A DNA stretch of 64,000 bases from Paramyrothecium sp. XJ0827 (GCA_020881915.1 JAJFPB010000001.1:5332001-5396000), one strand, 5' to 3'; positions 19,649 to 31,745 are shown, counted from the first letter of the stretch. Notes: generated from the sequence alone by a model not told the origin. Made by a program: numbers and translations.

Positions 19649-22302
19649 CCTCTTGAAACACTTCTGGGCTCGAACCGCACCAGCGGCGCCAGCCTAACTA
19701 ACCTTGACTTGCCAGCCCGTCTGGACAGAAGCTATTAGTCTACTAGGGAGTATGCTAGAACGCCGGTGCCGAGAAGGGGGGTTGCAGGATAAGCTCCAGC
19801 GACCCGAGTCAGCGTTGACAGATTCACAATGGGCATGCATCTACAGAGATGTGCCAGTGAGCATCAAAGAGCCCGAGCAGCCCTTGCCGTTCTTCCGTGA
19901 CGCATCACACATCATATTCAACCCGCGTGGATGATAAGACACCTCACCCAATGTCAAGACTTGGCCGACGATAAGCTCTCAACGGTCTTCCCCCCCCTTC
20001 CCCGTTAGCCTAGGGCCAAGATGACACACCGACCCAAGCTCCCAACGCCACGGCCCTCTCCGTCGTCCTATTAGCAACCCCGGCATGGCGTTCTAGAGCT
20101 TCAGTCTGAGCGCGTGTGCTGCGGCTTGCCAACTAGCCTCATCACCAACATGTCGCGTGGCCTGGAGAGATGGCGTACACTGGACCATGATACTGGTCTT
20201 GTCTTGTTGGCAACTGATTAGATCGCTCCAGTTTCCTTGCCGGCGTTGACTTCGCTCCCATCTCCCAGCAGAACTACGCGTCCCTCCTTGATCAACAGAA
20301 GACATGCAGATGCAGCACGCCTCAGCCTCATTGGTGACGACGTGCCAGACCTCCGCTCTTCCATGGTATGTCGCCGGAAGCGTCAATCGTCTCGCATCAT
20401 GTTCCCGGAAAGGTGTGCGGCAGGCAGGAGTTTTGAGCTCACGACCCAACCCACGACCGCTCTCTTTCCTTGTCCCCAATGACGTACCCGAGAGCCAACA
20501 GCTCGTCAGCCTGCATCCCCATATCAAAACATCTAACTAGACTGTTTATCGGAGTAGAACTAGCTCGACAATCTCGAGACCAAAATGCTTCCCCCGCGGC
20601 CGCACCATGACACCACATCCTGTGTACTGTCAGTCATGCATATCTTACTGATGCGCCACGCCATTTGATTTCATATCTCTTCCTCACCCTACCCCTTCTC
20701 TGCTTCAGGACCTATCCCTATTGGCAGCCAGGTAGGATTCGTGCACTCTGCAGATTTTCGGTTACAGTGCATATGCACATGCGCGAGGGATTGAGGGTGG
20801 GCGAGAGCCCTTGGATAAGGACGAAACCGTTGTCTGTTGGCGCTTGTCTTATCGCCAATCTTGGCCTGAACGAGCGAGTTGCAGGCTCTCGTTGGTCAGC
20901 GTCCCGTCCAGCATACGATTCTCGGGTCCCTGTCGGGCTTTGTCGGCTGCGAGCACGGCATATCACCAAACAAGTTCGTGATGGAGGCTGGCTTGCCTCG
21001 CCTCACCGGTGCTTCTCCAAACCCGGCTATTGCATGTAGCCCAGCCTTTGCCTGCTTCAACCTCAGCTCAGTGTGCTAAATGGAGCGTTCCAGCTTTGGG
21101 ATCCCCATCACCCCACAAAGTTTGGCGGGTCACGCGAGCGTCCGGAGCTGCAACGCGGCCCCCACGGCCATGCCATCGAATCGGATCTGATGGCTCGGCA
21201 GTGTGTGATGGATCTATTTTATCTGCGAAGCCTGCATTTCGAGACCAAGGACTCAGCAAGGGTTCTCAGCTCCGTGCCCCTCCAATGTTACAAGCAACAA
21301 AGAACGGAAGTTCTTGGCTGGAGATGGTCACTCACCCGACCCACGCGACCGCTTTCATATACAGCTGTGCTTTGAACAATAGGTGAAGGCCCATCAGGCT
21401 AGTCATGAAGCGGATCCATCCAAAATGCTTGTTGTTGATCCACGTCAATCCACTAAAGTAGTCTAGGTGACAGAGAAAAGTGAAGCTGCCTGAAGGATAC
21501 CCACTGAGAAAGAGTGCTTTCTGGTTGGCTTTCATTCTGCTTAAGCGCCTGATATTGTTCTTTGTATGAGTTATGATAATCCCCAAGATTTTGTCTATAA
21601 AACGCCATTATAAGTATCATTACCATTGCCATTTTGACTTATATTCATTCATTTCTTGTTAGCAAAAGAAGTGCCGCTATGAGCTAGAAACCAAGGTATT
21701 TAGGAGGCTTTGTGGTCTCAACTTGTTCCGTCACCTACTTGTCCACTCCCCTCCCGGCGTTTCCCCAAATAAACGACAGCAATCCGCAATAGATGATCGC
21801 CGAAAACGTGCGGCCCAGTGATGAGCATGGCTGCAGCTTGTCGTGTTTCATTTAAGTTGTGAATCTCTCGCACTGCCGTCGATCGGTGCCTACTTGGCGG
21901 TGCCAGTTTTGCCCCGGACCGGAGCTGAAAGAGTGTCCCCCAAAACGGCCCTGCAGCGGTCGTCATCTGTCGATCATACTAGCTACCCTCCCTTGGCACC
22001 TGTCATGCAAATTTGCTTGTGTTATCATTGAGTATCAAGGTATGAGACGCCATTCTTGCTGTTTTTTGCATGGCATCAATCTAAGCAACCGTAATGAGGC
22101 CCGTGAATAATAGCCCATCTCTATCTCGAGTTGCATAACAAACAAATATTCTGTGCACGTAGGGCACAGCCGTAACGCCAATTTGAATTCCAAATCCGTC
22201 TAAACTGGTATCTAATTCTACCCCACCCCCTACTGACGAATACCCAACCGCCGTCACCAAGCACCAGCACCATGCGGGAGGAAGATTCTAGACCGGTCGT
22301 GC

Positions 22303-24276
22303 TCAGTCTCTTGTCTTTTCGTGCATAAGTTCTGCTTCGACCGGCATTTGATGGCTAGTCTCAGCATCTGACGATAGAGGGCTTGCCTGCTCAGCTTCGG
22401 CGGCGTCAGACTCCTTCTCGTGTGGTGCATTCCCTTGAGTTCCTATGCGTAGGAACGGTAGTAAGAATAAACTCAAGCCCGCAATGCCAATGGAGACGTT
22501 GAAAGCCCTCTGGTAAGGCACCATCGGATCAGCGTGCTCGCCCTGCGCCTCCCGTACAGACTCGTATACAGCAGTCGAGAGGCCCAGTGCAAGCGTCGAG
22601 CCTAGACGAATCGTCATATTGAAGATTCCACCGGCCAAACCCTGCTGATGCGAAGGAAGCGACTGCATTACGTACATCTGCATGGTTTAGTCTTCGCAGC
22701 GGTGATGGAGAAGAAAGCGAGCTTACATTGGTTACATTGAACTGAAAATCCGCACCGAACACGGCAATAACGAGGGCAGGAAAAACAAATGCCCAATAGA
22801 GGGAATCTGCCTGCTGCAAGGACAAGAGGATGCTTGACCCCACGTACGCCACAGCCCCAATGGCCATAATCAAGGTGTTATTGACCTTGTGGAGGATGGT
22901 TGCGGCCACGATATTCCAGAAGATCCCTGCAATGACCTGCGGCAGCAATTGAACTGCCACGGCCAGGGCATCCATGTGACGGACTTCCTGCATCAGCAAA
23001 GGAAGCCAGAAATTGGACGACACAAATGCCGATGCTCCGAGGCAGGTGATGGCAATTAGCTGGGAAATGTTATCAGTATCGGAGAGGCGTAGGATTGAGA
23101 TGGTCATGTCGGACTAACCAGGGAGAAATCTTTGTCCTTCCAGACGTGGAGCGGCATCAGTGGTTGCGGCCAGTAATTCTCCCAGAAGACAAAGACTACA
23201 AGGAGAATAAAGCCAACTACCATCATGGCGATGACATGTCCGGATGTCCATCCATCACCGGGGCCGAGCCTGCAAGTATCTGTCAGTGACTGAACATTAT
23301 CCGACATGCTTTGGTGTTTCCATCAACCTACGTCAAGCCTGCCGTGAGCATGCCAACACCAAACACTGTCAAGACGGTGCCCACGCTGTCAAATTTTTTA
23401 AGTGCCATCTTGACTCGCGATAAAAATGGAGATGGCTCGAAGGCTTCAACGCTGGGCACAATCCAGAAGCAGGCAATGAAGAAAACGGCCCATATAATGC
23501 AGAGAAGAATGAAGCCAGCCCGCCAGTTGAAAATGCGAGCGGCAATGCCAGTTGCCAGACTACCGACTGCGAAGCCCAGGGGGTTGCCGGCACTGAAGCA
23601 GGCAAAGGCCCAGTTCTTGCGTCGGCTTGGGACGGAATAGGCGGCGCCTAGGATGCCAATTGCGGGTGGGACAACCATGGCGGAGGCGAGACCGAGAACA
23701 CCGCACAGGATGTTCATCCAGAAGGGGTCTTGAGCAAAGGCGGCGATCAGACAGCCGAGGCTGAAGATGCACATGCCGGAAAGAAACATGATCTTGCGAC
23801 CAATAAAGTCGGAGAGTTGTCCGAGACTCAGTTGAAATGCACCGGCGGTTAGACTACACGAGTTTGAGAGGGATTAGCCACGAAAATCGAAATCGAAGGC
23901 TTTCGATGACCGGGTTGCCGGTGAGCAGGAGAACGTGGGGTGATCCTTACGTCGTTGCCGCCCCGATCCATGAAATCTGACTCTGCGACATGCCGAGATC
24001 CTCACCGACGGCTGCGGTGACAATGACAGTGGCTCCAACGAGGAACGTGTTGGTGGCCATGCCTATCGTAGCCATGAAGACGAAGGAGACCTCCTGAAGC
24101 GTGTTCTGGAAGCATTGAGGACGTTCGCCAATGGCATTGAGCTTTAGACTCTGCTTGGCCGATGCTTGTTGGCCTGCCTCTAGCCCCGGCGGAGCGGTTG
24201 CATCTGTAGCGGGGGGTGTATCTGCACCAGGGGTTGCACCCAATGCATTTGCTCTCATTGTTGATGGGTCTGTCAT
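22303..24276 (-). CDS. Major facilitator superfamily transporter, DHA2-like 14-TM, 568 aa
   Basis: Five exons: 23951-24276, 23332-23853, 23119-23269, 22727-23059 and 22303-22677; introns of 97, 62, 59 and 49 nt, all GT-AG and phase-consistent. The cytosolic N-terminus (about 65 residues, Ala/Pro-rich) precedes the first helix (VSFVFMATIGMATNTFLVGA). The MFS motif A, GQLSDFIGRKI, lies at residues 120-130 between helices 2 and 3. The central extra pair of helices and the C-half pattern (FNVTNMYVMQSLPSHQQGLA, then IFNMTIRLGSTLALGL) match the drug:H+ antiporter-2 style. The tail is Glu/Ala/Ser-rich. Expected at the plasma membrane, exporting or importing a small molecule by proton coupling. Substrate unknown; nothing around it suggests a metabolite cluster. 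It is divergent from the MOSC gene, with 1.15 kb between start codons. Confidence 0.88.
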
Positions 24277-25423
24277 GATGTTTGCTGAATCGAGATTGAC
24301 AGGGGGATTCCGTATTCAGAAGGCCATGGCCCCAAGCAAAACGCCAATTGCCCCGTGAGATGCCCGTGACGGAGGTTGTTTTGTATGCGCCGATGCTCGA
24401 GAAAAAAACGTGGCCGCGGAGCCGTCCAGGCGGGGATTTGCAAGCAAGCAACAAGCTATTACCAAGACCAAGAAAAGAAGCGGTTGTGCTTTATATTGCG
24501 ATTTAACCACATTAGCGCGATCTCGGCGCTGATGCGGGATACGGTGGGATGATAACGTTGACAGTGGTTTGACTACCTTATGGTCTACCTTGGACACCTT
24601 GGCTAGTGGCAATGTGAGGTCCGCCGTAGTGGTTGCACCCTCTTACTGCTGTGCGGTTCGAGAAACAGGATAGGCCTTGTTGGTGGGACCGAGCAATTGG
24701 ACACATTCAAAAAGCCACCGATGTAATCTCGTCTTAGATATCCCGAAGCGCAGGCTCAGGAACGGAAAACGTGCTCCTGGATGCTGCTGACACTTGTAGT
24801 GGCAACGCACGAGGCTTGGGAATAATATTCAATCTTCCACTGCCAAGGCGGACTCAGGGTCCTTGACTATATTAGTCACCTTCCGCATCTACAGTACCTA
24901 GTAGTATTCGGGCGCAAGGTAAGGAAGGTACCTTGGCTTATATACTAACGTTAACATTAGTAGGTGGTATAGTACCTTCCTCAAGTGACAACGACCTCTG
25001 TCTGACCTGCCACGCCTCACCACCTCTCTGCCTCTCCCTGCATTCTTATTTTCTTACCCTACTTGAGGTACCTCACCTCATGTGCCCTAACAACAGTTAC
25101 TTCCATTTTTAAAATAAAACCCCATAGATAAGGTACCTTACCTTTCAATTCCGTACCTTGCGCCATCTCGGCTGCCTTCTTCCGTCCCTTGACGACACAA
25201 CATAAACAAGCTGACACCTCCCCAGCCATACATAAGGTAGCTCCTTGTATGCTCTTTTGGCCGCGCTCTACTCAACATCGCCTCCGCCCAGGTTGACATC
25301 ATCGGGAGACCGTCCGTCCCGTCAAGCTTTGTCTTTGCAACGCCGCCCACCACAGGCTGCCTGCTACCTTGTATCCCACCAGTCGGCTGACAACCCTCCT
25401 TGTGAGGTCTTCTCCTGCCCAGC
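24277..25423. promoter_or_regulatory. Divergent intergenic promoter region, MFS / MOSC
   Basis: 1.15 kb separating two divergent start codons. Two clusters of TACCT/AGGTA words occur at about 24893-24980 and 25060-25145, including GGTACCTTACCT and AGGTACCTCACCT. No gene is seen in it. Confidence 0.5.
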
Positions 25424-26601
25424 ATGAAGATCACTGCTGTAAGCATGCCCTCGATGGAAGCCACCTGCTTGCCGCCGGCACTCGCTCCCACTCCCATCTA
25501 CCTCATCCCTCACTGTTACCATTCCCACGGAGCATCCTGCGTGGCTACCCTGCGCTGACAACCTCGTCCGCTGCTGCACAGTTGTACGTCTATCCTATCA
25601 AAGCCCTCCGTGGCATTCGCCTCGATGAGGCCCAACTCGGCCCTCAAGGCATTCAATATGATCGCACTTTCATGCTTTGCCGGGTCGGCGAGGGTGGCGA
25701 GTTGCAAAAGATGCAGCTTTCGAAGTACCCCGAGTGCAGCCTTTTTGCACAAGAAATTGTTGGTGACACCATCCTTGTCAGATACCTAACTCCGAAGCAG
25801 CCGTTGGTCTCGCCGCGCCCTGAGCAACTCTCTACACTGAGCGTTCCCCTTCACCCCGACTCGATTCGGCTAGAGCGCTCTGATGTGAACCTGCACCAGA
25901 GCATGGTATCAGCCTACCGCATGGGAGATCACTATGATGCTTGGTTCAGCGCATGTCTCGGCTTTGAGGCTGTTCTCCTGTACATTGGGGATGCGAAGCG
26001 ACCGGTCTTGGGTACTTTTTCACCCAAGGCACATCTTGAGGCAACCTCAAAGGGGAATGGTTGGCTCTCCTCGGTATCGGGATATCTGCCGTTCTCGGGC
26101 CGTCAGACCTCAGATGCTGACTGGCTCGCATTTACCGACATGGCTCCATACCTTGTAGCGACTGAGGCTTCGTTGCAAAACGTCAGCGCTCGTTTCTCTG
26201 ATGGCAACGTAGCAATATCCAAGTTTCGCCCCAATATTGTCCTTGACGGAGAGGCCCAGTGGGCTGAGGATTACTGGGCCGGACTGTCTATTAACGGCGA
26301 ACACACCTTGACCATGAGTAAAATGTGCAACCGCTGCGCGAGTCTCAACGTTGACTACGACACCGGACGCGTAGCCGAAGGAGAGCAAGGCACTGTGCTG
26401 AAGAAGCTCATGTCAGACCGCCGCGTTGACCAGGGCTGGAAGTATGGTCCTGTCTTCGGACGATACGCCTTCCTTGCCGATGGTACATCAGGCACCATTA
26501 TCAAAATTGGTGACGACGTGATGGTTACCGCTACGCTCTCCGAACGGCCTGTGTGGGATTGGCCCGTAAATGACAAGACTGCTGCAAAGTTCTACCAATA
26601 G
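25424..26601 (+). CDS. MOSC-domain molybdenum-cofactor-type protein (mARC-like), 344 aa
   Basis: Two exons: 25424-25438 (15 nt, encoding MKITA) and 25582-26601; intron 25439-25581 (GTAAGC...CACAG, branch GCTGAC). Joining gives MKITALYVYPIKALRGIRLD, the standard start of fungal MOSC proteins. The frame is also open upstream through the intron, so a longer N-terminus could be predicted by mistake. The N-terminal MOSC beta-barrel domain covers about residues 1-150. The MOSC domain follows, with SKFRPNIVLDG and MCNRCASLNVDYDTG; Cys257 is the candidate Moco ligand equivalent to the mARC cysteine, and Cys254 lies nearby. It ends with GDDVMVT. mARC enzymes reduce N-hydroxylated compounds with cytochrome b5 partners. 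Whether this one does so is inferred. Confidence 0.85.
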
Positions 26602-28620
26602 ATTGGGCGAGGGTCTTTCATTGGAGCTGGCAAAAAAGTTTGGGTTATGGAGCATGTCTGATCAAACCAACGTGTCGACAACAAAACAATACAGACAACG
26701 AGTGGTCGCACGCAATCCTGAACTTGATTCAGTTGAGTTTGTTACTGTTGTGGGTGCTTGGTTGCTTGGCCAAACATTCCCATGGGAACGTTGAGCATTG
26801 TGAGTGAATTGCTACAATATAGCAACGTTACAAGCTACATGCCCTCTCGGGACATTATACTTTGGCATCAAGCTGCTCACCGTAAAGGCCCGCTCGTGGC
26901 ACTGTTGCCCAGGTTGTGTTTGTGTGAGGCCCGTGGAAGCAGGGAACCACCCGCTCACCGCTTGCTTCTCATGTACACACTGATGTCGTGGAGCCTCACC
27001 AGCCTTTTTTTTTCCTACTCTGCAGCAGGTCCCGTGTCTCGTAGCCAATTCTCCAAGAATTTTGAAGGGCTACGCTTGGCTTGGCAGATGTCATGGGAGC
27101 TGAGAAGGAGCACCAGACGGTACGCATTTACTTCTTGTGGGCGGCACAGCTCCCGTCCGTTTCCACCGAGATATGCTTCTGATCCCGCCCGCCCGCCGGT
27201 CTCGGAACACATCAGCATCACCTTCCACCCGACACAGCGGGACCTTGCAGTGACGTGAACCACGCATCTCCGCCAAGGGGTGGACAGCCTGTACCACGGG
27301 CGCGACACATGGTCGAAGCCACACACGCATAGTGAGACCCGGGACGGAGCCGCGGAGACGGCTTCTTCAAATGTAACAAAAAAGAAGCAACGGTGTGGGC
27401 AAGAATGAAGCTCGCTGCACAGACCTTGTGGCGGACCTTACGTGCACGGGTGCGTGCCGAGGAAGCCATTAGATCCGGCATTGATATGCCGTTTCCCCCG
27501 GCCTCTCGTTGTCTTCAATCTTGTTTTCTTCTTCGGGACCCCCACCTGGCCTGCCAGCGTTGCTTTTGGGAATACGCCGCATGACGCAGCTTTTGCTTCT
27601 GGGGATGGCGAGGGACAATGGCATATGCATGACCACCAAGCATGATAGACCGGGAACTTGAGGGCAGTGGTGGAAAATGGGCAAACAATCTAAAGCGCCC
27701 TGGATGGTTTGGTTCCCGCCAGCTGCACTGTTTCCTTCCTCGGGTTCCCACCTGCTGCCAATGCTACCACGACCACATGGCACGCCCTAGGGTTGTCTTT
27801 CTGGAAGACTGGTCCGATCCATAAGCTCTTGTGTAACGAACGAACGGGGTGGTGTCCGTTGCAACGCCCAACGAAGCACCAACGCGGCTAGGATTCAAGC
27901 CGGTGGGTACTACGTACGTGTGCATGCACGGATGGTACGGGGAAGGGCAGCCGGCGCGTGGCATCGTTTTAAAGAGCTCCGTGTAGTCCGCTATCCGCAT
28001 CATGTCATGTGCCACTTTTTGCATTCTTGAGCCCATCTTACATGATGCCTGGGACGGAAGCAGAAAGGGGGCAAGCGACAAAAAAAATTGAAAAGTGATG
28101 AGACAACTCGAGAGGAGGGGAAACAGCCCCAATGCTAGATTAGGCACAATACGCATGGAAACCTGGCAAAAGCCTTGGGTTGGGAGACCAGACAACACAC
28201 GAAGCGGCATGGCTGGAAGGCATGGGCAGGACGTAGCGCCAACACAAGGATTCAAGGGGTCGTGACCATGTCATCAGATTTGAAATCCAACTGACCAAAC
28301 GCAGAAGTCTCACATTTTTTTACTCCATCTTATTCCACATTGCTCTGTCGTTCCTTTTCCTTTCCGGACCCCAAAGCCAAGAATAGATTGATACCGTAAC
28401 TGCCCAACCAACAGACCAACAAGCAAGCAAACGCCAGCTAACAAATCCCTACCTACTGAGTGGTTATCATGTTATTTGGCCCGAGCCAAATGCATCTCAG
28501 TACTTGTCTAGAAGTAAAACCTGCGCCGCTTCGCCCACCTCCCCCCTTTCCCGACCGCAGTGGTTGTCATGTGCTGCATTTTGTGCACCCTGAGCTCAGG
28601 AAGTCAGATCTTTGCCATTC

Positions 28621-28641
28621 CATCCATCCATCCATCCATCC
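28621..28641. repeat. (CATC)n microsatellite
   Basis: Five tandem CATC units. Confidence 0.85.
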
Positions 28642-28740
28642 TCAGCTGAGGACTCACATCGCCAAACCCCAATTCGATCAAGAAATTCCCCGTAGAAGGC
28701 ACCTCATCGAGGCAGGGATCAAAAGCAACAGGCAATAAAT

Positions 28741-28812
28741 CAAAGAAAAAAAGAAGGAGACGGAGAAGCAGGAAGAAAAAAAAGAAGAAAAAAAGAAGAA
28801 GAAAAAAAAGGG
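28741..28812. repeat. A/GAA-rich purine tract
   Basis: Runs of AAGAAG, GGAGACGGAG and AAAAAAAGAAG, almost purely purine on the plus strand. Confidence 0.8.
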
Positions 28813-29690
28813 AATTTCAAGTAGAACGCAGCGAGAAACAGTGGTGCACTGAAGCATACCAGTATAAGAAGTAAAGAAGGACAAACAAATCAACAGCCAA
28901 TGGCTTGCCAGTAATAGCAAAACACTTTGGCTGAGAGAGGAGAAAACCCCAATTGGGGAAAAAAGGGCACATTCCGATCCCCAGCGCCGTTCCTTCGCCT
29001 ATCTCAGAATCTGCATGACCTTTGCCGTGGCTGTTCAAGGCTTGCTGTTGGTGGGTGCCACGGACGAGGGGTGCCCAACTAGTGCTGCAAGTTGCCAAAA
29101 AGGTAACCGAGTACTGGAAACCCCACGTGGAACGTGCAGCAAAGCTCCAGCATTGCGTGTAACAGCGACGAGCTCGGAACAGTGGCAGAGCCTGCGAGCA
29201 GAACAAATCAGAATGTAAAAGAAAAGAGCCCGAGGATAACGCCGAGCAGCCGGAGCAGCCAAGGACCGGTGAACAGGCAGGGGCGTGAGTCTGGACCAGA
29301 CGTTGCGCGCCGGATAAAATGGGCATAATCAGTAGTGGAGCAGAGGTTCGAAGGGTTCAAATAACCGTAGGCAAATGACATGGATGAAATTTGGGAAGGG
29401 CACTGTTGCGGGCGGCTGTCAACGGCGGCGATGTCCGAACAGGACGGAGGCATGTCGAGAAACTGGTTCTGGAGGCTCGTTCCTTGGTTAGCTTTGGATG
29501 TATGCCGTACAACCAGATAAGCGCAAGGCAGTACAGGTTGCATTCGAGAGATGCAAGTCAGGGACATACCCGGCCCAATTCCATCTATAGGCGACCCCCC
29601 ATCACTGTACCCTGCCAACACCACCCCCCACGTCCGGGAGAAGTGCGAATGCCACAACCGGTCCCCGATCGGTCCTCCCGATCTTGACCC

Positions 29691-29846
29691 TTAGGCCCGC
29701 GTGCAGGCTCGACAAAGGTGAAGCTTGCAGTAGGTGCATTCGAAGATCCACCAATGCGGGCCCGAACGGCAGTACTGGCAAACCCATTGTATCAAGGTGC
29801 TGTCCGACTTGATCATCTGGAAGGTGTGTGGGCAAGAGTTGGCCAT
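29691..29846 (-). CDS. Small Cys-rich protein, putative zinc-binding, 51 aa
   Basis: Single coding exon from an ATG in a strong context (CACCATGG) to TAA. Seven cysteines: one near the N-terminus (SCPHTFQ), then C-x2-C (VCQYC), C-x2-C (ECTYC) and C-x2-C (LCRAC), with a central SGPHWWIF. The pattern suggests a compact zinc ribbon or treble clef. I recall similar tiny unnamed proteins in other Sordariomycetes but no function. Support for a real gene: a TATA box at 30297-30305; a plausible 5'UTR intron 29947-30114 (GTGAGC...CCAG, with CTAAT upstream of the acceptor); and a leader rich in CAACACC-type sequence. Few annotation pipelines would keep a 51-codon frame. No signal peptide, so an effector is unlikely; a nuclear or cytosolic binding role is a guess. 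Confidence 0.6.
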   Translation of the reverse strand: MANSCPHTFQMIKSDSTLIQWVCQYCRSGPHWWIFECTYCKLHLCRACTRA

Positions 29847-29946
29847 GGTGAAACGGATGTTCGATTCAAACGAAGGGGGGGGCGGGGATGAAGTTGAGGA
29901 TGGTGAGCAGGAGAAATGACGGTAGCTTTCCGCCGTAAGCTTGGAA

Positions 29947-30114
29947 CTGGAACATGATTGCATATTAGCAAGGGTCGCATATGAGTACGTTGGGTCGTCA
30001 TCAATGACATGTACGATGGCATAAGTGGTAGAGGAGGGCTGTCCTGCAGGACTCGGTCAAGCGCCCATGCAGTGGGAAAGGTTGGCCGCCTGACCATGAT
30101 GGAGGAATGCTCAC
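29947..30114 (-). other. Probable 5'UTR intron of the small Cys-rich gene
   Basis: Minus-strand donor GTGAGC at 30109-30114 and acceptor TTCCAG at 29947-29952, with CTAATATG shortly upstream of the acceptor. Length 168 nt, ending 100 bases before the ATG. Confidence 0.45.
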
Positions 30115-30296
30115 CGGTCAACTCGAGGTAAGATTGGTACGGGAAAGCGTGAGCGAGTGGCGAGACCTGGAGAATGGAGGCTGCAGCCAACGATCTGTGT
30201 CGAGGTCGGTATCGTTGGTGTTGTGTTTAATGTGAGCTAGTGGATCAATGAGCAAAGGGATTCTCAAGTAAAGGCGGTGCAGTGCGATGTGAGAGG

Positions 30297-30305
30297 CTTT
30301 ATATA
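30297..30305 (-). promoter_or_regulatory. TATA box (TATATAAAG) for the small Cys-rich gene
   Basis: A consensus TATATAAAG on the minus strand about 450 bases upstream of the ATG at 29846. It is followed about 25-80 bases later by an AC-rich leader typical of strongly transcribed fungal genes. Confidence 0.5.
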
Positions 30306-30844
30306 AGTGGCGATGCTCGGTGAGTGAGGGTGGTGAATAGCACAATCAGGACAGAGGACGAAGCAGGCGGCCCTTTTATGATGGAGCACAACAGCAGGGA
30401 AGCAAGTTGAGTCGGTCAAGGTCAAGGGAGGGCATAAAGAAATCCGTGCCGTAACGATGGACCGGGATAGATGATGCTCGTTTGCCAACTCCGCGACAGG
30501 TTCCGCACCCCCGACGCAGAAAGTGAGAGTAAACAACGTCCGGGCCAGCAGGAAGGTGCAAAGTCACGGACTTGAGGCGGCTGTGGAGGCAGCAAGGCGG
30601 TTGGGAATTTGCTTTGCTCTGGGTCAGGCCCGGGAAGGGGGGGCGTGCGTGGGGATGAGGTCGGTAGGGGGAGGGTGAGGAGAGGGTCAGAAGCCGGGGA
30701 CGTGGATGGGGTGAGAGGATCGGCTTGGGAGAGAGAAAGAGAGTCACAAGACAGACGTCAGGATAAGAGTTCGTCCGGGACCTGCAACCTCTGACACTTA
30801 TGGCGACAAGGTCAGGGTGGAGGAGGGTAGGGTAAGGCAAATGT

Positions 30845-30892
30845 GAGGTAAGGTAAGGTGAGGTGAGGTGAGGTGAGGTGAGGTGAGGTGAG
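30845..30892. repeat. (GGTGA)n / (GGTAA)n microsatellite
   Basis: Three AGGTA-type units grade into seven GGTGA units. The repeat unit is close to the AGGTA words scattered elsewhere. Confidence 0.85.
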
Positions 30893-31449
30893 TTCTAAAA
30901 AGACGAAATGAACAAGTGAACGACTTGCAAAGGCGTTAATTACCTACCCGATCGGGGAGGCCATGAGCGCAGAGACCTTTCAAGAGGGTACGAATTCGAA
31001 GCACATGGCAGGGCTCGAGGTGCCGTATTGAGCCTCAAAGTTGCAAGCCGAGGGCCAGGATCCAAGCGAGGCGCGGGTGTAAGTGCATGGGTTTGCCGGT
31101 TGAAGAATGGGCGGGTGGAAGCGAAGTCAAAGCAACGCCAGAGAGGTGACGCAGGGAAGGGCAAGGAATCGTGAGCCCATGCAAGGTACGAGCCACTCCC
31201 GTTCCTCCCCGAATCTCTCGTCCTTCTTCACATGCCCTGCCCAGCGTGGACAATCAAGCGTGGGCAGATTAGAGGGGAGTCGGGCACAACAAGCTTCCTT
31301 AGGGTGTAGTAGGCGCCTTAGGCAGGCAGGTGTAGGCTGAGTCCGTCCACATGGAATGATGCCCGGATCACGAACGAAGGAGAGCGGGTGGCAGAGCGAA
31401 AGACACAGGAGAGAGAAGAAACAAAATGGAAAGCAGGTATGTGCGTAAG

Positions 31450-31497
31450 AGTGAGCGTGAGGGTGAGAGTGGGAGTGAAAGCGAGAGCGAGAGCTAG
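31450..31497. repeat. Degenerate (GTGAGx)n / (GCGAGA)n tract
   Basis: Imperfect six-base units of the type GTGAGC, GTGAGG, GTGAGA, GCGAGA on the plus strand. Confidence 0.7.
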
Positions 31498-31570
31498 GGT
31501 GACAGAGTTCAAGGTCCGGTATTTTGCGACGACCAAGCCGGCCGGTTCGGCTGCCATTAGCCTTTGGCCT

Positions 31571-31745
31571 GCCGTACCTTACCTTGCCATATTCGTCTGT
31601 TTTAGGGTGCTAACGGTTCACAATGTAAGGTACCCTAAGGTGAGGTACGGTAGGTAGGCACTGTATGCACCTTGCCTTCCTTCTGGTTAGGTAGGTTGGC
31701 TACCTATACCTGAATCAGGTAGTTTGTTGCCTTGGTTAGCACCTC
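31571..31745. repeat. Dense cluster of TACCT/AGGTA words
   Basis: GTACCTTACCTTG, AAGGTACCCTAAGGT, GAGGTACGGTAGGTAGG and TAGGTAGGTTGGCTACCTA occur within 175 bases in both orientations. Confidence 0.7.

Larger units (their letters stand above)
18259..22302. other. 4-kb region with no recognisable gene
   Basis: Frames of up to about 144 codons exist but overlap on both strands and look random. Contents that stand out: a GGGAA tandem repeat at 19277-19309, a C-run tract at 19590-19648, and AT-rich DNA near 21580-21690. The left end must include the promoter and 5'UTR of the GNAT gene. Confidence 0.6.
26602..29690. other. 3-kb gene-poor region
   Basis: No frame here resembles a known protein. 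Contains a (CATC)n run at 28621-28641 and a purine-rich A/GAA tract at 28741-28812. The left end is 3'UTR of the MOSC gene. Confidence 0.6.

Noticed and set aside
25369..25581. 71-residue N-terminal extension of the MOSC protein
   Set aside because: It is intron sequence: consensus donor, branch and acceptor are present and the spliced MKITA start fits the family.
22303..26601. MFS plus MOSC pair as a small metabolite cluster
   Set aside because: No backbone enzyme (PKS, NRPS, terpene synthase), P450 or regulator nearby; neither gene requires a cluster.
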